Of a DNA stretch of 43,758 nt, positions 1-7,440 are shown one piece after another (the stretch's first letter is position 1; each line of letters begins with the position of its first letter). The notes under the pieces were generated by a model. It worked only from the letters and a program-made list of their open reading frames with translations. It did not search any database and was not told the DNA's origin. Source of the stretch: Paraburkholderia tropica (GTDB lineage: Bacteria > Pseudomonadota > Gammaproteobacteria > Burkholderiales > Burkholderiaceae); the NCBI RefSeq assembly GCF_900109265.1, contig NZ_FNZM01000035.1:1-43758 (forward strand), read 5' to 3'. The translations under genes were made by a program, and so were the position numbers.

Positions 1-13
1 GGTAAGCAATGGG

Positions 14-25
14 ATGGACGCCCCC
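14..25 (+). repeat. IS1111-type left subterminal inverted repeat
   Basis: ATGGACGCCCCC is the exact reverse complement of 1391-1402. It lies seven bases inside the inferred left end. Confidence 0.85.
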
Positions 26-93
26 ACCTATAAAGGCATTGATGTGCCAGAGTGGAGGTGTCGTCAACCACTCGAACAGCGGGAGCGCCCACC

Positions 94-1122
94 ATGGAGA
101 TTACAACGATCGGCATTGACCTGGCGAAAAACGTATTCCAGGTCCACGGGGTGAACAAGCACGGCAAGGTTCTGCTTCGTAAGCAGCTTCGTCGGGAACA
201 GGTCGCGACGTTCTTTGCCAACTTGCAGCCGTGTTTGATCGGCATGGAGGCGTGCGGAAGCGCCCATCATTGGGCGCGCAAACTTCAGATGTTCGGGCAT
301 ACGGTGAAGTTGATGGCGCCTCAGTTCGTGAAGCCGTACGTCAAAAGCAACAAGAACGACGCGGCCGACGCCGAAGCCATTTGCGAAGCGGTTGGTCGGC
401 CGTCGATGCGATTCGTGCCGATCAAGAACATTGAGCAGCAGTCGGTGCTTTCACTGCACCGCGTTCGCCAGGGTTTCGTCAAGGCCCGCACAGCGCAGGC
501 GAACCAGATTCGTGGCCTACTCGGCGAATTCGGAATCGTTGTGCCGCAGGGCATCGCCTATGTCGCCCAGCGAGTACCCGAGCTCATCGAAGATGCCAGC
601 AATGCGTTGCCGGGCTCGTTCCGCCTGCTGATCAACCGACTGCTCGAGCATCTGCAATTGCTGCATCGCCAGGTCGACGAGATTGAAGCTGCAATCAAGG
701 CCTGGCACCGCGACAATGCAGTGAGCCAGCGCCTCGAGAAGGTACCAGGAATCGGCCCTCTCACCGCAACCGCTCTGGTGGCAACCGTTGGCGATGCGAA
801 GAACTTCGACAACGGCCGGCAACTTGCTGCCTGGTTGGGGCTCGTTCCACGCCAACATTCCAGCGGCGGCAAGCAGAACCTCCTGGGCATGAGCAAGCGT
901 GGTGACGCGTATTTGCGGACCATGTTGATCCATGGAGCCAGATCGGTGATCTATCGGGCGACGCAGAAAGCCGATCCAAACTGTTGGGTTTTTAACGTCA
1001 CGGCCCGTCGTAACAAGAATGTGGCCGCTGTTGCCTTAGCGAACAAAACGGCTCGTACCGTGTGGGCGCTGCTTGTCCATGAGCGAAGTTTCCAGCCAGG
1101 CTACACGCCACGTACTGCGTGA
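94..1122 (+). CDS. IS110-family (IS1111 group) DEDD transposase
   Basis: This 342-aa transposase joins circular element ends to a target under RNA guidance. The N-terminal RuvC-like domain shows GIDLAKNVFQVHG (Asp9), the Glu of GMEACG (about Glu52) and the NKNDAADAEA box (Asp89/Asp92), which together form the DEDD set. The C-terminal Tnp_20 domain has PGIGPLTATAL, then AAWLGLVPRQHSSGGK with the candidate catalytic serine, then RGDAYLRTMLIHGA. The length is normal for the family and the reading frame is open, so it looks intact. ATG at 94 is preferred because the protein then begins MEITTIGIDLAK, the usual start; an in-frame start at 52 would add 14 atypical residues. Confidence 0.95.
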   Translation: MEITTIGIDLAKNVFQVHGVNKHGKVLLRKQLRREQVATFFANLQPCLIGMEACGSAHHWARKLQMFGHTVKLMAPQFVKPYVKSNKNDAADAEAICEAVGRPSMRFVPIKNIEQQSVLSLHRVRQGFVKARTAQANQIRGLLGEFGIVVPQGIAYVAQRVPELIEDASNALPGSFRLLINRLLEHLQLLHRQVDEIEAAIKAWHRDNAVSQRLEKVPGIGPLTATALVATVGDAKNFDNGRQLAAWLGLVPRQHSSGGKQNLLGMSKRGDAYLRTMLIHGARSVIYRATQKADPNCWVFNVTARRNKNVAAVALANKTARTVWALLVHERSFQPGYTPRTA

Positions 1123-1402
1123 TCAAACAGGTTAAATCGAAACAAGCAAAGTCGTTACGGAACTGAGGAACCCTACCACCGATTGCTCAGGCAAACACGA
1201 AGTGATGGCAGGCAGGTAAGACCGTGGCCGGTGAAGCCCAAAAATGACCGAGGCACCGAGAGTGCGCGTAAGCGATAGGGAACTGGCCAGCGAAACCCAT
1301 CAGGGACAGTGAGCCCGTCTCACAACGAAAGTCCGAATGTACGGGTGCAATCTTCCTTCTACCGTTCACCAACTGCGAGCTTGGCAAACCGGGGGCGTCC
1401 AT
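1123..1402 (+). ncRNA. Candidate bridge (seek) RNA of the IS1111-type element
   Basis: The 3' noncoding region of IS1111-group elements encodes the guide RNA that pairs with target and donor DNA. By eye it contains two hairpins, each flanked by guide-like segments. First, TGACCG (1245-1250), stem GCAC/GTGC (1253-1265), then GTAAGCG (1268-1274). These match the two halves of the occupied site GTAAGCGGTCA. Second, CCCAT (1296-1300), stem GTGAG/CTCAC (1309-1323), then ATGTAC (1337-1342), which resemble the left and right ends of the element. The true RNA ends are unknown and no folding was computed. Confidence 0.5.
1391..1402 (-). repeat. IS1111-type right subterminal inverted repeat
   Basis: GGGGGCGTCCAT is the exact reverse complement of 14-25. 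It is followed by three bases (gta) before the rejoined IS66 sequence. Confidence 0.85.
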
Positions 1403-1405
1403 GTA

Positions 1406-1428
1406 CGGTCAATAAATAGCGCCCTTTC
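1406..1428 (+). repeat. Distal part of the IS66 left terminal repeat
   Basis: Joined to bases 2-6 this gives a 28-base left terminus starting GTAAGCGGTC. It pairs imperfectly with the reverse complement of 8713-8740. Confidence 0.65.
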
Positions 1429-1487
1429 CATGAGGGTCAGGAGGTCAGAAGCTAGGTGTCCGCGTGGACACCTGCACTCAGACCTCA

Positions 1488-1979
1488 ATGACAGAGCAAC
1501 CTAATCTTCGAAACAGACTCGTAGTCGGCCGCAAGCGAGACGGTCGACGTGAATTTGACGAGGCAGCACGGCAGGAACTGGTCGAGCTGTGCTTGCGGCC
1601 TGGCGTGTCGATTGCTCGCACGGCGATGGATCACGACGTCAATCCGAACCAGTTGCGCAAATGGATCGCGAGCCATCAACAACGGCAACTTGCGCAGCCA
1701 TCGGCTGATGAGGTTGTGGCCGACGGCGTACCCATCGATATTCCAGGGCCAACGTCCCGTTGTCCATCACCCGAGTCGCCGTCTGCATTTGTGCCGGTGA
1801 TGTCGGCCTCACGGCAGCCGTCACCGCCGCGATCGACTGAGTTGCTCATGGCGATCACGTTACATGTGCGGCTACCCAATGGCGTCGAATTCGATCTCGG
1901 CGAAGCGAGCCTCGATGAATTGGCGGCAATCGTCCAGATGCTGGGGAGGTTGCCGTGTTCCGGCTCGACGAAGCGCTGA
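1488..1979 (+). CDS. tnpA: IS66 family accessory protein TnpA
   Basis: This is the small first protein of IS66 elements, 163 aa from ATG 1488. An N-terminal helix-turn-helix (about residues 15-55) reads ARQELVELCLRPGVSIAR, then NPNQLRKWI, typical of the IS66 OrfA/transposase_8 fold that is thought to bind the element ends. The C-terminal segment (ITLHVRLPNGVEFDLGEASLDELAAIVQMLGRL) matches the usual end of these proteins. It overlaps tnpB by 25 bases. An in-frame GTG at 1464 lies inside a palindrome (GGTGTCC 1455-1461, GGACACC 1466-1472) that could itself regulate expression, so ATG 1488 is the more likely start. Confidence 0.85.
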   Translation: MTEQPNLRNRLVVGRKRDGRREFDEAARQELVELCLRPGVSIARTAMDHDVNPNQLRKWIASHQQRQLAQPSADEVVADGVPIDIPGPTSRCPSPESPSAFVPVMSASRQPSPPRSTELLMAITLHVRLPNGVEFDLGEASLDELAAIVQMLGRLPCSGSTKR

Positions 1980-2305
1980 AGGTCTACCTGCATCGTGATC
2001 CGGTTGACTTCCGCATGGGCATCAACGGGCTGTCGATCCTGGTCGAACAGGCGATGCGCCTGAACCCGATGACCTCTGCGTTGTTCGTCTTCGGTAACCG
2101 CCGTCGCGATCGAATCAAGATTCTCGGCTGGGGCGGCAACGGTTTCTGGTTGCTGCTCAAGCGACTCGAGGCCGACCGCTTCATCTGGCCGAACGGGGGC
2201 GATACGATCACGCTCAGCGTTGAGCAACTGCACTGGCTGCTCGACGGTATCGACCTGGCCGTGATCCAGAAGCATCCGCAGCGATATTACGAGCGAATGA
2301 GCTGA
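1955..2305 (+). CDS. tnpB: IS66 family accessory protein TnpB
   Basis: This 116-aa protein is a full-length IS66 Orf2 (TnpB). Family hallmarks are visible throughout: an N-terminal region with HRDPVDFRMGINGLSILVEQ, a middle with FVFGNRRRDRIKILGWGGNGFWLLLKRLE, and a C-terminal FIWP followed by LSVEQLHWLLDGID. Its role is accessory and poorly understood, although it is needed for efficient transposition in studied relatives. The GTG start at 1955 lies inside the end of tnpA, with a purine-rich ribosome site (ggggagg) about eight bases upstream, which suggests translational coupling. Confidence 0.9.
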   Translation: MFRLDEALKVYLHRDPVDFRMGINGLSILVEQAMRLNPMTSALFVFGNRRRDRIKILGWGGNGFWLLLKRLEADRFIWPNGGDTITLSVEQLHWLLDGIDLAVIQKHPQRYYERMS

Positions 2306-2336
2306 ACACCGGGCGCACGGCCAAGTCTAATCGACC

Positions 2337-3336
2337 ATGCCGAACGCTCCCGTCATGTTGAGCGCCGAAGAGTATCAGGCGCTGATTGCCGCGATCGCCG
2401 AGCGCGATGCGCTGCGCGGCGAGCTTCGGCTCGTGACAGCACAACGCGATCTGGCCGAAGAAAAACTGCGGGCCTACAAGCACGAACTGTTCGGTGCATC
2501 GAGCGAGTCTCGCCACGCTGACCAGCTCGGCCTGTTCAACGAAGCCGAGGCATTGGCGACGACTGCCGACGTGCCGGCGCGCGAAGACGTGCTGGGCACG
2601 TCGGTCGCCGCCCACACGCGCGGCAAGCGCGGGCGCAAACCACTCGATCGGAACCTGCCGCGCGAGGTCGTGCGGCATGAGCTGCCCGAGTCTGAACGGT
2701 TCTGCGCGCATGACGGACATGCCCTCGTGGAGATCGGCGTGGAAACGAGCGAACAGCTCGACGTGATTCCCGAGCAGGTGCGTGTCGTTCAGCACCAGCG
2801 GATCAAGTACGCGTGCCCATGCTGCGATCTTGGCATCAAGGTCACGCCGGCACCGGCTCGGATCATCCCGCGCGGGCTACTCACGGAATCCGCGCTGGCG
2901 TGGATCATCACCGGCAAGTACCAATACGGAATGCCGCTGTATCGCCAGGCCACGCTGCTGCGTCGCTTCGGCGGCGACATCTCGTCGAACACGCTGGCCG
3001 CCAGTGTAGTGCGAGTGGGACTGGCCACGCAGCCGGTGATCAACCTGATGCGCGACGCGCTGCTCGAATCGGACTTGATCTACGGCGACGAGACGACGTT
3101 CCAAGTGCTGAAGGAACCGGGACGAAGGCCGCAGGCGAAGAGTTACCTCTGGGCACAGATCAACGGCTCGGGGCCGCCTGTGCGGATGTTCTCGTACTCG
3201 CCGGGGCGCGGCGCCCAGCATGCGCAGAAGCTCTATGCCGGCGTGCAGCCTGGCACCGTGCTGATTACAGACGGATATGAGCTCTACAACGGCATCGCCC
3301 ACGATCACCAGCTCGTGCATCTCGGATGCTGGGCAC
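2337..3336 (+). pseudogene. tnpC: IS66 transposase TnpC, N-terminal part (split by RIT)
   Basis: This is the first two thirds of a DDE transposase of about 525 aa. From the start there is a coiled-coil (leucine-zipper-like) region, residues about 10-55. A zinc-finger-like YACPCCDLG follows near 158-166. The catalytic core carries Asp251 (YGDETTFQ) and Asp312 (TDGYELYN). The protein reads normally to CWAH at 3327-3338, then runs into foreign sequence and stops at 3365. The rest, with the catalytic Glu, resumes in frame at 7439. Reading TGC TGG GCA C then AC GTG CGC CGC restores the family motif CWAHVRRGF. So the transposase was intact before the RIT element inserted and should be inactive now. 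Confidence 0.9.
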
Positions 3337-3360
3337 ATTATCTCGAGCCCGATTTTATCT
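3336..3360 (+). repeat. RIT left terminal inverted repeat
   Basis: This 25-base sequence starts CATTATCTCGAGCCC and is perfectly complementary to 7386-7410. Its first bases fall on the last codon shared with tnpC. Confidence 0.9.
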
Positions 3361-3465
3361 GTTGAGTAACGCCCGAGGCCTTAGCTCACGAGCGATGACA
3401 TGTCGGTGTGCTTGGCATAATATTTCCCTGCGCTTACTTCCTCGCGGGCGCTCTTGGGAACGGCC

Positions 3466-4278
3466 ATGCAGATTCTCGTGCGTACAAGTTCCGACGTGGA
3501 AGCCTACATCTCCGCGCGCGAGTGGACAGTTGCAAACCTGCCCGCTTGTCCACTGCATCCTGAGGGTGGCTGTGGCATCGCTCGGCACGGAAGCTATGCG
3601 AGAGCAAAGCCCGCTGGTGTCCGTGTAGCGCGCTGGTATTGCCCGCGAGGACATTGCACCTTTAGCCTGCTGCCGCACTTTCTGGCTGCGCGTATGCCCG
3701 GATTGCTTGTCGAGATCGAAGAGGCGTTCGCGGCGGCGACTCGTTTGCCGAGCATCGAGGCCACTGCTTCGAGCATTCGTGATCCGGAGATATCTCTCAC
3801 GTCGGCGGTTCGCTGGTTGCGTCGTCGCATCTTGCCCGTCCGGCGCGCTATCCAAGCCCTGAGAGACGCCAATACCGAGACTCCCTTGGTAGCCGATGCT
3901 GGCTTTCTGACGCGTCTCCGCCTTGATCTCGACGGTAGTGACCTCGCGCATCTACCCGCACCACTGGGGTTCCAGTCCCGGCGGGCGCAACAACAAGACG
4001 TTGTAACCAGGGACGTCCAACACAAGATGGGGCCTGGCGCGCTCAAACGGACGAGTTATCCTGGTCGACAACACAATCGCCAGTTGCAACCAGTCGTATG
4101 GTCACGCGATCTCAGCAGTCAATACAGCCTGAACGCACGCCCACCTCCCGGGACATCCTGCGTGTGTGGCACGCTGACTCCAGCATCGGTCCGAGCACCG
4201 CTCGGCAGTACCTGTATTGGATCGGCCGGTTCAGACGCTACTGCGATGCGCTCGGGCTCAACGAGCCCAACGAACTGA
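3466..4278 (+). CDS. Zinc-ribbon/HTH-like accessory ORF of the RIT element (DUF6431-like)
   Basis: The first gene of the RIT element has 270 codons from ATG 3466; TTG 3454 is also possible. Residues about 25-75 hold a cysteine/histidine cluster (ACPLHPEGGC, then RHGSYAR, then RWYCPRGHCTFSLLPHFLAARMPG). It resembles the N-terminal zinc-binding and HTH segments of transposases and the DUF6431 family, which I recall only loosely. Basic helices follow (SAVRWLRRRILPVRRAIQALR). The frame overlaps the next gene by 181 bases. Past about residue 215 it reads as an out-of-frame version of the recombinase, so the native C-terminus was probably lost to a frameshift. A DNA-binding role in element movement is a guess. 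Confidence 0.6.
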   Translation: MQILVRTSSDVEAYISAREWTVANLPACPLHPEGGCGIARHGSYARAKPAGVRVARWYCPRGHCTFSLLPHFLAARMPGLLVEIEEAFAAATRLPSIEATASSIRDPEISLTSAVRWLRRRILPVRRAIQALRDANTETPLVADAGFLTRLRLDLDGSDLAHLPAPLGFQSRRAQQQDVVTRDVQHKMGPGALKRTSYPGRQHNRQLQPVVWSRDLSSQYSLNARPPPGTSCVCGTLTPASVRAPLGSTCIGSAGSDATAMRSGSTSPTN

Positions 4279-5333
4279 CGCACGACGCGGTCCAGCGCTT
4301 CCAGGTGTGGTACGCGCATTCGCGTGGAATCACCACTGCAAATCTCGCGCTTGCGGGTTCGTCTGTGCGCGCACTGCACCGGGTCTACGAGGTAATTGGC
4401 GTAGCCGTTCCACCATGGAAGCAAGTCGCGCGCTGCCCTGTGCCTGCCACAGCGGTCCTGCGCGACTACGCTGCTCATCTCAAGCAGCATCGTGGCAACC
4501 CCGAGGTAACGATTCGCAAGAAGCTCTACCAAGTCGGCAAGCTCCTCGAACACCTGCGGCGTTCCGGCAAGACTTGGCGACACTTGAGCTTGCCTGACAT
4601 TGATACGTTTCTTACCGCGTGCGCCCAGCAAGGTGCGCGCTCAACGACGGCCGACATCGCCAGTACGGTCAGATCCTTTGCTCGCTTTCTACTGCTCAGC
4701 GGACGGATTCGCGTTGACCTTGCCGATGCGGTGATCTCGCCCGTGCAACCCCGTTTCGAACGTCCCCGACGAGCCTTACCATGGGAGGATGTTCAACGAC
4801 TGCTGCGAGCCGTGGACAAGAGCACGGCGTGCGGATTGCGCGATCATGCGCTGCTGCTGATGATGAGCACTTATGGCCTCGGTGCCGGCGAAGTGATCGG
4901 CCTGCAATTGCAGCACATCGACTGGAATGCCTGCACGCTGCAGATGTTTCGTCCCAAGACAGGCGTCAGCTTCATTCTGCCGATGCTTCCGTCAGTGGCC
5001 AGCGTGCTCGCGCGGTACCTGCGTTATGGGCGCCCGGTACATACACCGTCACGGCATGTGTTTGTTCAGATGAGGGTACCGTTCGGCGCGCTCACCGCTT
5101 CGTCTGCAGTACGGCACATCCTCATCAAGCATGCTGCGATCGCCGGTATCCAGGCTCCCTACCTAGGTAGTCATGTCTTGCGGCATTCAAACGCTGCACG
5201 GCAACTCGATGTTGGCACCAAGGCGCGAGTGCTTTCGGATCTGCTTGGCCATCGCGATCCTGAATCGGTGTCGGCCTACCTTCGCATCGCGACACAGTCG
5301 CTGCGCGAAGTCTCGTTGCCGGTACCGCGATGA
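4098..5333 (+). CDS. ritA: Tyrosine recombinase, first of the RIT trio
   Basis: This is a 411-aa phage-integrase-family protein. An N-terminal SAM-like core-binding domain (about 15-100, TARQYLYWIGRFRRYC) is followed by a second helical region and the catalytic domain (from about 240). Catalytic residues visible are His359 and Arg362 (HVLRH), His385 (LLGHRD) and the nucleophile Tyr394 (SAYLRI). The first catalytic arginine, expected in a YGLRxGE motif, is glycine here (YGLGAGE, Gly262, codon ggt at 4881). One C-to-G change from cgt would explain it. The protein may therefore be catalytically impaired while keeping a structural role. Its stop overlaps the start of the second recombinase by four bases. 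Confidence 0.9.
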   Translation: MVTRSQQSIQPERTPTSRDILRVWHADSSIGPSTARQYLYWIGRFRRYCDALGLNEPNELTHDAVQRFQVWYAHSRGITTANLALAGSSVRALHRVYEVIGVAVPPWKQVARCPVPATAVLRDYAAHLKQHRGNPEVTIRKKLYQVGKLLEHLRRSGKTWRHLSLPDIDTFLTACAQQGARSTTADIASTVRSFARFLLLSGRIRVDLADAVISPVQPRFERPRRALPWEDVQRLLRAVDKSTACGLRDHALLLMMSTYGLGAGEVIGLQLQHIDWNACTLQMFRPKTGVSFILPMLPSVASVLARYLRYGRPVHTPSRHVFVQMRVPFGALTASSAVRHILIKHAAIAGIQAPYLGSHVLRHSNAARQLDVGTKARVLSDLLGHRDPESVSAYLRIATQSLREVSLPVPR

Positions 5334-6298
5334 ACACAAAGGTTACCGCCGCACGTCTGGCCCGTGACGCAAGGGACTTCCTGGCGTTCAAGCGAGCCTT
5401 GGGAATAGGCTACGTGCGCGCGGAGTTCGTGCTCAACGCCTTCGTGCGCTACGTAAGCGACCGGTACGGCGATTGTGCGGCACCACTAGATCGGGTAGTG
5501 GCAGAGTGGGCGGCGAGGATTGATGGTCGCAAAGCTGTCACGCTAGGGAATGAATTCGGTGTCGTTCGTCAGCTGTGCCTCTACCGTCGCCGCAGTGATC
5601 CACGCAGTTTCGTGCCGGATCATGCCCTGGCACCTGTCAAGGAATCGTTGTTCGTACCTTATATCTTGAGCCGCGAAGACATACTAACCCTTCTGAACGC
5701 CGCGACGCGCCACGAAGGCCGCAACATGTGGGGAGCAATGCTGCGAGCGCTCATCCTCGTGCTGTACTGCACCGGGATGCGCCTCGGCGAGGTCGCGAGA
5801 CTGCGTATGGCGGACGTCGATCTGCGTCGAGCCATTCTGACGGAACAACGAAGCAAAGGGCGTTCGCGCATCCTCGCAATCCGCGATGATCTCGTCGACG
5901 AACTGCAGCAATACATCCGCCGCCGTGAGACGGTTCTATCGGCAAGCGGCGCTGACGATCCCTTGACACTGTTCATCCGTCGCGACGGTTCAGCACTCAC
6001 CTCGCGGGCAGCGTCGGATGCGATTCGAAGCTTGTTGCGCGGCTTCGGTCTGAAGCCACCACGCGGACGCTCCGGCGCCAGACCCTACGAGTTCCGGCAC
6101 GCCTTTGCAGTACACCGGCTGACTGCGTGGGCTGTCGAAGGTGTGGACGTGCATGCGAAGCTGCCGTTGTTATCCGCCTACCTCGGGCACCAGAATGTGC
6201 TGGGCACCGAAGTCTATCTGAAGGCCACTCCGCAATTGCTGCAACTGGCCAGTCAACGCTTTGAACAACGTGCGCGCGGCAAGCGTCGGCTGCCATGA
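5330..6298 (+). CDS. ritB: Tyrosine recombinase, second of the RIT trio
   Basis: This is a 322-aa tyrosine recombinase. The N-terminal core-binding domain (about 5-110) begins ARLARDARDFLAFKRALG, a style seen in RIT second recombinases. The catalytic domain has Arg151 (TGMRLGE), Arg256 (YEFRHAF), His287 (YLGHQN) and Tyr296 (EVYLKAT). The usual His of the HxxR box is Tyr253. That position varies in the family, so this may or may not matter. The gene overlaps both neighbours by ATGA, implying translational coupling and equimolar expression of the trio. Confidence 0.9.
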   Translation: MNTKVTAARLARDARDFLAFKRALGIGYVRAEFVLNAFVRYVSDRYGDCAAPLDRVVAEWAARIDGRKAVTLGNEFGVVRQLCLYRRRSDPRSFVPDHALAPVKESLFVPYILSREDILTLLNAATRHEGRNMWGAMLRALILVLYCTGMRLGEVARLRMADVDLRRAILTEQRSKGRSRILAIRDDLVDELQQYIRRRETVLSASGADDPLTLFIRRDGSALTSRAASDAIRSLLRGFGLKPPRGRSGARPYEFRHAFAVHRLTAWAVEGVDVHAKLPLLSAYLGHQNVLGTEVYLKATPQLLQLASQRFEQRARGKRRLP

Positions 6299-7311
6299 AC
6301 CGCCTGTCGCAACCTGGCCTCTTCGCTCATGTGCAGTCGTACTTTACCGAGTACCTGCCACGGCAACGTGGTGCCAGTGTTCACACCATTCGAGCCTACC
6401 GGGACGCACTGACGTTGCTGTTCAGGTTCGTTTCCGAGCAGAGCGGTCGAAGTGTTGCTGCCTTGAGCCTCTCCGACCTCGATGCCATCGTGATTACACA
6501 CTTCCTCGATCACATCGAGGCCGATCGATCAAACTCAACGGCGACGCGCAACTGCCGACGCGCGGCGATCCGTGGCTTCTTCAAACACCTGTTGCGGAAC
6601 GACCTGACTCACTCGCAACAGTACATACGGATATTGGCCATACCAGCAAAAAAGTCCCGACAGGTGCCAGCAACTTACCTTGAGCCGGAAGATGCAAGAC
6701 TAATAATAAGCATCCCAGACAAACGAACGTGCGATGGTTGGCGAGACTACACGCTGCTGCTGTTTCTCTACAATTGTGGTGCCAGGGTCAGCGAGGCTAC
6801 GGGACTTCGTTGGGGTGATCTGCAGTTGACCGTGCCGAGGCAGGTGCAGCTGCGTGGCAAAGGAAGAAAGGAGCGCGTGCTGCCGCTATGGCCGGAAACC
6901 GCCAATGCGTTGCACCGTCTGCGCGGTATGTCACGAAGAGATGACGGACAGTGCGTATTCGTCAATCGACACGGGCAACCCCTCACCCGCGATGGCGTTG
7001 CCTACATCCTTGACAAATACACCACTGCGGCAGGTCACCAGAAACCAGCATTGGTACGCAAACACATCACACCCCACGTCCTTAGACATAGCTGTGCCGT
7101 AGCCTTGCTGCAATCCGGAACCGATGTAACCGTGATCCGTGATTACCTTGGCCATACCAGCGTCACAACGACAGGGCGGTACATCACGATCAACCTGCAG
7201 ATGAAGGTCGATGCCATGCGAGCGTTCTGGAAGAAGGCTGGCATACAACCGGCGAATGTAAAGCCATGGAAGCCCAACGCCGATCTTCTCGCGTTCCTAC
7301 AGTCCTTGTGA
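6295..7311 (+). CDS. ritC: Tyrosine recombinase, third of the RIT trio
   Basis: This 338-aa XerC/XerD-like recombinase has a complete catalytic set: Arg164 (CGARVSE), the basic loop RGKGRKER, His261 and Arg264 (HVLRH), His287 (YLGHTS) and Tyr296 (GRYITI). The core-binding domain (about 10-100) shows LPRQRGASVHTIRAYRDAL. It is the only member of the trio with every canonical residue, so it is the best candidate for the active strand-exchange enzyme. A large imperfect inverted repeat follows its stop (7310-7374). Confidence 0.92.
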   Translation: MNRLSQPGLFAHVQSYFTEYLPRQRGASVHTIRAYRDALTLLFRFVSEQSGRSVAALSLSDLDAIVITHFLDHIEADRSNSTATRNCRRAAIRGFFKHLLRNDLTHSQQYIRILAIPAKKSRQVPATYLEPEDARLIISIPDKRTCDGWRDYTLLLFLYNCGARVSEATGLRWGDLQLTVPRQVQLRGKGRKERVLPLWPETANALHRLRGMSRRDDGQCVFVNRHGQPLTRDGVAYILDKYTTAAGHQKPALVRKHITPHVLRHSCAVALLQSGTDVTVIRDYLGHTSVTTTGRYITINLQMKVDAMRAFWKKAGIQPANVKPWKPNADLLAFLQSL

Positions 7312-7374
7312 TCGCGGTCGAACTTTATGCGGAGTGCGCACCTCCGATTTACTCCATGTACATGGACCGCGATC
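7310..7374 (+). repeat. Inverted repeats at the RIT right end
   Basis: GATCGCGGTC (7310-7319) pairs with GACCGCGATC (7365-7374) and encloses GGAG/CTCC arms near 7331-7345. A 12-base palindrome CCATGTACATGG (7354-7365) overlaps the right arm. It could terminate transcription after the third recombinase or serve as a recombinase binding site. Confidence 0.6.
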
Positions 7375-7385
7375 CGATTCTGTCG

Positions 7386-7410
7386 AGATAAAATCGGGCT
7401 CGAGATAATG
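7386..7410 (-). repeat. RIT right terminal inverted repeat
   Basis: This is the perfect 25-base inverted copy of 3336-3360. Confidence 0.9.
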
Positions 7411-7440
7411 CGCCTTATGTAGAGCTCCGCATAAGGCGCA
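7409..7440 (+). repeat. Palindrome at the extreme right edge of the RIT element
   Basis: TGCGCCTTATG (7409-7419) and CATAAGGCGCA (7430-7440) are perfect 11-base arms with a 10-base centre. There is no counterpart at the left end. Its outer arm reaches the tnpC junction. Part of the arm (CTCCGCATAA, 7425-7434) also repeats inverted at 7324-7333. Confidence 0.7.

Larger units (their letters stand above)
7..1405 (+). mobile_element. IS1111-type (IS110 family) insertion sequence
   Basis: A DEDD transposase gene is flanked by perfect 12-bp subterminal inverted repeats, ATGGACGCCCCC (14-25) and GGGGGCGTCCAT (1391-1402). The repeats lie 7 bases from the left end and 3 from the right. As I recall, this is the layout of IS1111 relatives such as IS4321/IS5075, which insert at fixed sites in the terminal repeats of other transposons. 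Removing 7-1405 rejoins GTAAG with CGGTC, restoring the IS66 terminus. No target duplication is needed, as usual for this family. About 280 noncoding bases follow the transposase, where IS1111 members encode their guide RNA. Confidence 0.85.
3337..7437 (+). mobile_element. Recombinase-in-trio (RIT) element inserted in tnpC
   Basis: Three tyrosine recombinase genes overlap by ATGA and face the same way, the defining layout of RIT elements. They are bounded by a perfect 25-bp inverted repeat (3336-3360 against 7386-7410) and sit inside IS66 tnpC. The four bases GCAC occur at both edges (3333-3336 and 7438-7441), so a 4-base duplication or shared core is possible. The right end extends about 27 bases past the repeat and carries an extra palindrome, so the termini are asymmetric. 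An additional zinc-ribbon-like ORF precedes the recombinases. Confidence 0.85.

Noticed and set aside
1123..1402. Group II intron or riboswitch as an explanation for the structured noncoding stretch
   Set aside because: There is no domain V-like hairpin or reverse transcriptase, and it lies inside the inverted repeats of an IS1111-type element where a guide RNA is expected.
3960..3995. tRNA-like T-arm pattern (GGGGTTCCAGTCCC) inside the RIT element
   Set aside because: No acceptor, D or anticodon arms can be placed upstream, and it lies within a coding frame.
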